Of a DNA stretch of 6,399 nucleotides, positions 1 to 3,923 are shown in pieces. The notes under the pieces are model-generated. The model was not told where the DNA came from. It saw only the letters and a program-made list of their open reading frames with translations, and made no database searches. Both the position numbers and the translations under genes were made by a program. Origin of the DNA: an uncultured Treponema sp. (GTDB lineage Bacteria; Spirochaetota; Spirochaetia; Treponematales; Treponemataceae); assembly GCA_905372205.1 (NCBI GenBank), contig CAJPOH010000057.1, positions 1-6,399 on the forward strand, in the 5' to 3' direction. Position 1 is the stretch's first letter. Each line of letters starts with the position of its first letter.

Positions 1-665
1 GAATAAATATTTTAAATAAAAAATTTGATCAAGTGGGAATAGGGCTTGCTTCAGGACATCCTAGATATGATTCAGTGCTTGTAATGGACTTTGGAGAATC
101 TACTAAAAAAACCAATTACCAGTTACCAACTTCAAAGGAAATACTAAATGAGTTGAATTTTGTTAGAACGAATCCTCAGGGTTATATCGAAATCTTAAAG
201 GAGCGTCTAAGTACTTTTGATGGTATGGACTATGTGGATGGAGTAGGAAGAAAGGTGAGGTCTAATGAAGGAAGTAAAGCTGTTTATGAATGTATAGAAG
301 TGTTAAAAAATACAGAACCTATGCAAGCTTTGAGCATGAATGAAAATCTATGTAGTGTTGCTCTTTGGCTTGCAAAAGACAGTGTTTATTCAGGAAAACT
401 AGGGTGCGTAGCTTCAGATGGCTCTACCTCTATAGATAGAATAAGGAAAGCAGGTTTTGCTAAATCTAGTTGGAGTGAGGATTCTTTTTATGGAGCTTTT
501 ACTGCAAGAGATTTTGTATTAGCTTTTTTAATCAATGATGGTCTACCGAGTAGGGAATGTAGAGATAGAATCTTGGATAAGAAGTTTAATCAAGTGGGAA
601 TAGGGCTTGCTTCAGGACATCCTGCATACGATTCAGTTCTTATTATTGAGCTTGTGGCTAAATAG
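1..665 (+). CDS. Tandem CAP/SCP (PR-1-like) domain protein, 3' part only
   Basis: The reading frame is open to the left edge, so the gene starts upstream. The GTG at 33 is an internal Val, because codons before it (N-K-K-F-D-Q) match the equivalent place in the second domain (D-K-K-F-N-Q). Numbering from that Val as residue 1, residues 1-20 are the last strands of a first CAP domain, 21-35 are a linker, and about 36-208 are a complete second CAP domain. The second domain has L-N-x-V-R-T-N-P (41-48), S-D-G-S-T-S-I-D-R-I (128-137), S-E-D-S-F-Y-G at the usual G-E-N-I-x-Y-G place (148-154), and I-N-D-G-L-P-S-R-x-C-R (167-177). CAP proteins are usually secreted; their bacterial roles are poorly known. 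Oddly, the two conserved His positions are Cys here (125 and 176), while the Glu after the first (149) remains. No signal peptide can be judged because the N-terminus is missing. The family call is firm; the function is unknown. Confidence 0.85.
   Translation, partial: INILNKKFDQVGIGLASGHPRYDSVLVMDFGESTKKTNYQLPTSKEILNELNFVRTNPQGYIEILKERLSTFDGMDYVDGVGRKVRSNEGSKAVYECIEVLKNTEPMQALSMNENLCSVALWLAKDSVYSGKLGCVASDGSTSIDRIRKAGFAKSSWSEDSFYGAFTARDFVLAFLINDGLPSRECRDRILDKKFNQVGIGLASGHPAYDSVLIIELVAK
30..62 (+). repeat. Direct repeat copy 1 (end of first CAP domain)
   Basis: These 33 nt are identical to 591-623, 561 nt (187 codons) downstream and in the same reading frame. They encode Q-V-G-I-G-L-A-S-G-H-P, the strand near the end of a CAP domain. 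Similarity continues at lower level on both sides (K-F-D before; Y-D-S-V-L after). Identity at the wobble positions points to a recent domain duplication or to conversion between the two copies. Confidence 0.9.
591..623 (+). repeat. Direct repeat copy 2 (end of second CAP domain)
   Basis: This is the second copy of the 33-nt repeat, near the end of the second CAP domain. After it the sequence diverges (H-P-A-Y-D-S-V-L-I-I-E-L against H-P-R-Y-D-S-V-L-V-M-D-F in copy 1). The gene stops 40 nt later at a TAG (663-665). Confidence 0.9.
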
Positions 666-675
666 AAATCTAAGA

Positions 676-739
676 AACCGCTGATTAAAGCTAGGCTACC
701 GCCAGCGATAGCTACTAGGCGGAGCATTTAACAGCGGTT
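676..739 (+). repeat. Long imperfect hairpin after the CAP gene
   Basis: The outer arms are AACCGCTG (676-683) and CAGCGGTT (732-739), a perfect 8-bp match. Inside them, TTAAA (685-689) pairs with TTTAA (727-731) and GCT (690-692) with AGC (723-725), with one-base bulges. After a 6-nt bulge, CCGCC (699-703) pairs with GGCGG (718-722). The tip can close as AGC-GATA-GCT (704-713). No T-run follows, so it is not a standard intrinsic terminator. It could be an mRNA 3' end structure, a dispersed palindromic repeat, or part of a recombination site. Confidence 0.65.
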
Positions 740-782
740 CCAGCTACTTTCTAAAAGATTGCTCCGTAAATTGCAGTTAAAC
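726..782. other. attC-like segment (possible integron cassette site)
   Basis: ATTTAAC (726-732) fits the R'' core RYYYAAC, and GTTAAAC (776-782) fits the R' core GTTRRRY. They are complementary at 6 of 7 positions. The 57-nt span folds into an imperfect hairpin: past an A/A mismatch, GCGGTT (734-739) pairs with AATTGC (769-774) using two wobbles; AGC (742-744) pairs with GCT (761-763); and TCT (750-752) pairs with AGA (756-758). That matches the architecture and minimum size of attC sites, and Treponema denticola is known to carry a chromosomal integron. Against it, both cores are degenerate and AT-rich, the L-box pairing is weak, only one site is seen, and there is no integrase in the window. 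This is a hypothesis, not an identification. Confidence 0.3.
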
Positions 783-816
783 GGCAACTTATCGAAAGAT
801 AGAGAATTTATATGAT

Positions 817-852
817 GGCACTGATTAATTCGCTGTCGAATTAATCAGTGCC
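817..852. terminator. Perfect 16-bp hairpin, probable transcription terminator
   Basis: GGCACTGATTAATTCG (817-832) and its exact reverse complement (837-852) enclose the loop CTGT. It lies between the CAP gene and the promoter at 899-928, a fitting place to stop read-through into the cyclase operon. The downstream side (CTCCCTAAAGATATTTT) has no immediate T-run, only TTTT at 864-867, so a textbook intrinsic terminator is not fully met. A protein-binding palindrome or a rho-independent stop with a weak tail are both possible. Confidence 0.6.
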
Positions 853-898
853 TCCCTAAAGATATTTTGAAAAAGATATTAGAAATTTTAAAAAAATA

Positions 899-928
899 TT
901 GATAAATATTAGTATTTTGTTGTATAAT
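899..928 (+). promoter_or_regulatory. Sigma70-type promoter of the cyclase operon
   Basis: TTGATA (899-904, five of six consensus bases) is followed after 18 nt by a perfect TATAAT (923-928). Transcription would start near 935 and give a leader of about 47 nt before the GTG at 982. The tract upstream (about 858-898) is almost pure A/T with runs of A and T, as in UP elements, and includes a 9-nt direct repeat (858-866, 872-880) that could bind a regulator. Confidence 0.7.
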
Positions 929-969
929 CCACGCACAAACGATCAAAGTACGTTTCATTTAAAATTATT

Positions 970-981
970 GGAGAGGATGAG
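970..981 (+). promoter_or_regulatory. Ribosome binding site that fixes the GTG start
   Basis: GGAGAGG (970-976) sits 5 nt before the GTG at 982. The nearby ATG at 977 is in another frame and meets TAG after four codons (ATG AGG TGC CTA TAG), so it cannot be the gene start. GTG at 982 is the only well-placed start for the long frame. Confidence 0.75.
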
Positions 982-2022
982 GTGCCTATAGCAAAGCAAC
1001 AGCCAAAACAACAACCAGAAAGAATCATAACTTTCACTGATGAAGAGCGAGAGTTAGTAGTTAAGGTTTTTGATAAAGTTAATGCAATATCTTCCATTTC
1101 TTTTAACAGAATTAAACAAAAACTAACTGATTTAGAACGTGTAGCAACTAGTATTTCAAAATATCCATCCATAAAGGATGCTAGTATGCTTGCAGGCAAA
1201 ACTCGAAATGAAACTAGTTTGGTGCAGTCTTTGTGTACTTCCGATTCTGATTCAACACTTTTAACACTTCCTACAAAGACAGTCTTAGGAAAAGCTTATC
1301 TAGTTGCAAAGTTTCATACGTTTGTAGCTTTTACTAAAGTAGCTTCTGCACTAAAGTTAGAAACTTCCTATATTGAAGATCTTAATAAGGCAACTTTTAA
1401 TATTATGTTTACTATTATGGCAGAGGACGTATATCTAGCTCTCCTAAAGGATGACACGCTTAATTCAGAATTGAAAGAAGAAGTAGCCTATGCACTAACT
1501 GATCTTTGGGAAAGTAGATTGGATAAGAACTCTTTTACATTTTCTTCTATGTTAACCACAATTTGGGAAGCAAGAACTAAAATTGCTCCAGTTTTTGGAA
1601 CTATGCTGGGTACTAGTGAGTTTTTTTTATTTTCTGGTTATGTAGGAAACAAATGGGCTCATTTCATATCAAAAAAGCTAAGACTTAAAGAAGTTTTGTG
1701 GGCATTAGAAGAGTTTTTGTTTGGTATTTCATACGAAGAGATTGCTTTTATAAGAGAAAAACTAAAAGACGAAAGATTAGAAGCAATATCGAGAGAAGAT
1801 GCATTCAAAATATTAAAAAAAACTTCTAACTTTGAATCAAGTGATGTACGCTCGTTTTATGCTTCATATTCAGAGAGACGACACAATGCAGAAGCAAGAA
1901 AAAGGCTTAGAGCGGAAGGTCCTATTAGAATACTAGAAGATTATTGTGTTCGTTCTTTTTTTGAAAATAAAGAGTTATGGAAAGATGAAAAATTATTAGA
2001 AAAAGACGATAATAAGTTTTGA
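982..2022 (+). CDS. Conserved-looking hypothetical protein, first gene of cyclase operon
   Basis: This 346-aa protein starts with GTG behind a strong ribosome binding site. I do not recognise the family. It has no signal peptide and no convincing membrane segment, so it is probably cytoplasmic. The N-terminus is Gln/Pro/Lys-rich (K-Q-Q-P-K-Q-Q-P, residues 5-12). The rest reads as mostly alpha-helical, with alternating charged and hydrophobic residues, and becomes strongly charged toward the C-terminus (about 255-346, rich in Lys, Glu and Arg). No catalytic or nucleotide-binding motif is visible. It lies directly behind the promoter at 899-928, and the cyclase gene follows after 41 nt with no terminator between, so the two are likely co-transcribed. 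A role linked to the cyclase (regulation, or part of the same envelope pathway) is inferred from position only. An oddity is a T8 run at 1621-1628. That this is a real gene is close to certain; its function is unknown. Confidence 0.85.
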   Translation: MPIAKQQPKQQPERIITFTDEERELVVKVFDKVNAISSISFNRIKQKLTDLERVATSISKYPSIKDASMLAGKTRNETSLVQSLCTSDSDSTLLTLPTKTVLGKAYLVAKFHTFVAFTKVASALKLETSYIEDLNKATFNIMFTIMAEDVYLALLKDDTLNSELKEEVAYALTDLWESRLDKNSFTFSSMLTTIWEARTKIAPVFGTMLGTSEFFLFSGYVGNKWAHFISKKLRLKEVLWALEEFLFGISYEEIAFIREKLKDERLEAISREDAFKILKKTSNFESSDVRSFYASYSERRHNAEARKRLRAEGPIRILEDYCVRSFFENKELWKDEKLLEKDDNKF

Positions 2023-2050
2023 ATACGTATAGTTAAATTTTACTTAAACG

Positions 2051-2063
2051 AAAGGATTTAAGA
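2051..2063 (+). promoter_or_regulatory. Ribosome binding site of the cyclase gene
   Basis: AAAGGA (2051-2056) lies 7 nt before the ATG at 2064. The intergenic gap of 41 nt carries no hairpin terminator and no clear promoter, which supports one transcript with the gene upstream. Confidence 0.65.
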
Positions 2064-3923
2064 ATGAGTGAACCCAAAGGTAAAGGTAATAAAGTTAAAT
2101 ATCCACTTGTAATTAAGCTAATAGTGATTATCACGCTTATTGTGATTTTTTCTACGGGTTTGATTACTATTCTTTCCTCATATTTTTTTATGCAGGATTC
2201 AGCTTCTCGAGCAGAAGAAAATAACTTAACTTTAGTTCAGGTTTTTGCAGCTAGAATGGAGGCAGAGTTAAGAGAGCTTCATTCAAACACGCTTCTTTTG
2301 CTTGATAGCTTACGTGTGTCAGAATCTGATGTTGCTTATAGATTTTCAGAACAAAACTTTTTTGAAAGGAATACTAATATAGCATATATTGGGGTTCCCG
2401 GTATTGTGGATTCTTACAACGAAAAGTTCTTTTTAGCAAATGAGATAGATAAAAACTTAGCAAAGATTTTTTTGCAATCTAGGGAAGAAGAGATGAGTCT
2501 TGCAAACTCTGGAGAGCTTTTTGTTCTTAATGCAACTCCATATTTTGATTTTCCTATGATCTGTTTAGTAGGTCCTTATGAAGAGGCTGGAAATAAAAAC
2601 AGGCTCATGGTGCTTTTTTCAACAGAAAAATTACAATCAATAGTGGAAACTGGCTCAGCTTTTGTAACTTATGCACTTTCTTATAGTAAAGAGGTTATAG
2701 TTCATCCTGATTTTGAAATCTTAAAAGCTGGAATTCCAGAAAAAAGCAAACTTCTTTTAACTCGTATTTTTAGTACAGAACAGGAATCGTTGCAATTTGT
2801 ATTCAAAGATGAAGAGGGAATAGAGTTTTTTGTTGCTTCTCAAAAGATAAGTTTTGCAAACTTTGTTGCAGTTTCAAGAGTGCCTGTGAGGCTTGTATAT
2901 CAAGCTGTGTATGAAATAGCGACAAGAAACATAATTTTAGCCACAATAGTTTTGTTGACTTCCATATTAGGTGTATGGTTTTTTTCTATGAGCATAAGTC
3001 GCCCTGTACGTTCCTTGGTGGAAGCAACAAAAAAAATTGAAGCAGGAGACTATTCTATAAACTTAAGACCAAAGACTAAAGATGAGATAGGTCTTTTGAC
3101 TCATTCTTTTGTCAACATGGCAGAAGGATTATTGGAAAAAGAAAGGTTAAAGGAAACTTTTGGTAAATTTGTCAACAAAGAAGTTGCAAAAAGGGCTGCA
3201 TCTGGAGAACTCAAGCTTGGGGGAGAACGTCGTGTTGCAACAATTTTTTTCTCTGATATTCGTTCTTTCACTGCTATCTCTGAGAACATGAGTCCAGAAG
3301 ATGTTGTGGAATTTTTGAATGCTTATATGACTAGAATGGTTGACTGTATCGAAGTTACATATGGTGTAGTCGATAAATTTATAGGAGATGCTATTATGGC
3401 AGTGTGGGGGTGTCCTATAACACAAGGAAGCCCAATGCGTGACGCAGATTTTGCGATAAGGGCATCTTTGATGATGAGACGAAGCTTATTAGATTTTAAC
3501 AAGGATAGAGGAACGCCTGATAAGCCTATTTTGCGTATAGGTTGTGGAATTAATACAGGTTATGTGCTTGCAGGTCAAATTGGTTCTGCAAAAAGAATGG
3601 AATACACAGTGATTGGAGATTCTGTAAACACAGCAAGCAGAATAGAGGCTTTGAACAAACCTTTCGGAACAGATATTTTAATTTCTGAAAATACTTATAA
3701 ATTATTGAAAGATCGAATAATTGTAGAACCTATGCAACCCATTAAAGTTAAGGGAAAAGTAGCTCCTCTACAGATATATGCAGTGATTAATTACAAAAAT
3801 GCCGAAGGACCTCAAACACTTGATGAGGTTAGACAACTTGTGGGTATTCCTGTTCCTAAAAGTATACCTAAAACAGATGAACTTAAAGAAGAAGTGAAAT
3901 ATGAAATACTTGAAAAAAAATGA
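2064..3923 (+). CDS. Membrane-bound class III adenylate cyclase with HAMP domain
   Basis: This 619-aa protein should convert ATP to cAMP at the inner face of the cytoplasmic membrane. Membrane segment 1 spans about 14-38 and segment 2 about 289-309. The roughly 245 residues between them form an extracytoplasmic sensor region that I cannot assign, though its size would suit a Cache-like fold. HAMP follows (about 309-362, with S-R-P-V-R and D-E-I-G-L-L), then a linker helix (R-L-K-E-T-F-G-K-F-V) and the cyclase domain (about 388-575). The metal-binding Asp residues are D398 (F-S-D-I-R) and D442 (F-I-G-D-A). The base-selecting residues are K438 and T515, a Lys/Thr pair typical of class IIIb adenylate cyclases rather than guanylate cyclases. 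The transition-state residues N522 and R526 (V-N-T-A-S-R) are present, so the enzyme looks active. A polar tail (about 576-619) follows. The FecR gene overlaps its last 23 nt, implying coupled expression. The signal sensed is unknown. Confidence 0.93.
   Translation: MSEPKGKGNKVKYPLVIKLIVIITLIVIFSTGLITILSSYFFMQDSASRAEENNLTLVQVFAARMEAELRELHSNTLLLLDSLRVSESDVAYRFSEQNFFERNTNIAYIGVPGIVDSYNEKFFLANEIDKNLAKIFLQSREEEMSLANSGELFVLNATPYFDFPMICLVGPYEEAGNKNRLMVLFSTEKLQSIVETGSAFVTYALSYSKEVIVHPDFEILKAGIPEKSKLLLTRIFSTEQESLQFVFKDEEGIEFFVASQKISFANFVAVSRVPVRLVYQAVYEIATRNIILATIVLLTSILGVWFFSMSISRPVRSLVEATKKIEAGDYSINLRPKTKDEIGLLTHSFVNMAEGLLEKERLKETFGKFVNKEVAKRAASGELKLGGERRVATIFFSDIRSFTAISENMSPEDVVEFLNAYMTRMVDCIEVTYGVVDKFIGDAIMAVWGCPITQGSPMRDADFAIRASLMMRRSLLDFNKDRGTPDKPILRIGCGINTGYVLAGQIGSAKRMEYTVIGDSVNTASRIEALNKPFGTDILISENTYKLLKDRIIVEPMQPIKVKGKVAPLQIYAVINYKNAEGPQTLDEVRQLVGIPVPKSIPKTDELKEEVKYEILEKK
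3901..3923 (+). other. Cyclase/FecR gene overlap with A8 tract
   Basis: The FecR gene's ATG (3901) lies 23 nt inside the 3' end of the cyclase gene, in the +1 frame. No strong ribosome binding site precedes it (only AAAGAAGAAG about 8 nt upstream), so translation is probably coupled to the cyclase. A run of eight A at 3913-3920 lies in the overlap, immediately before the cyclase TGA (3921-3923). Confidence 0.8.

Larger units (their letters stand above)
666..981. other. Structured intergenic region between CAP gene and cyclase operon
   Basis: No credible coding sequence lies here on either strand. From left to right it holds: a long imperfect hairpin (676-739); an attC-like segment overlapping it (726-782); a 7-bp inverted repeat, CGGAGCA at 720-726 against TGCTCCG at 760-766, that competes with both; a perfect 16-bp hairpin (817-852); a direct repeat AAAGATATT at 858-866 and 872-880; a very AT-rich tract (about 856-920); and the promoter and ribosome binding site of the next gene. 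The block at about 676-785 is visibly richer in G+C than its flanks, which suggests a structured RNA or an acquired element. Confidence 0.7.

Noticed and set aside
33..35. GTG as the start of a 210-aa CAP protein
   Set aside because: The frame is open further left to the window edge, and the codons before the GTG match the equivalent place in the second domain. The GTG is an internal Val and the gene is cut by the window.
676..739. Hairpin as the intrinsic terminator of the CAP gene
   Set aside because: No T-run follows, and the stem is interrupted by bulges. The perfect hairpin at 817-852 is a better candidate.
977..991. ATG as the start of the gene at 982, or a leader peptide
   Set aside because: It reads only four codons to a TAG and overlaps the true GTG start. 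It is too short to claim a regulatory role.
909..1199. 96-aa open frame on the minus strand
   Set aside because: It lies opposite the promoter and the start of the hypothetical gene, has a low-complexity translation, and has no ribosome binding site or family likeness.
2023..2030. ATACGTAT palindrome between the hypothetical gene and the cyclase gene as an operator
   Set aside because: Eight-base AT-rich palindromes are common by chance, and no promoter elements lie around it.
3101..3425. Two overlapping minus-strand open frames (3101-3289 and 3147-3425)
   Set aside because: Both lie opposite the conserved cyclase catalytic domain, and their translations look random. They are shadows of the real gene.
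3240..3660. Catalytic domain as a guanylate cyclase
   Set aside because: The base-selecting positions are Lys (438) and Thr (515), the adenylate type. Guanylate cyclases usually have Glu and Cys or similar there.
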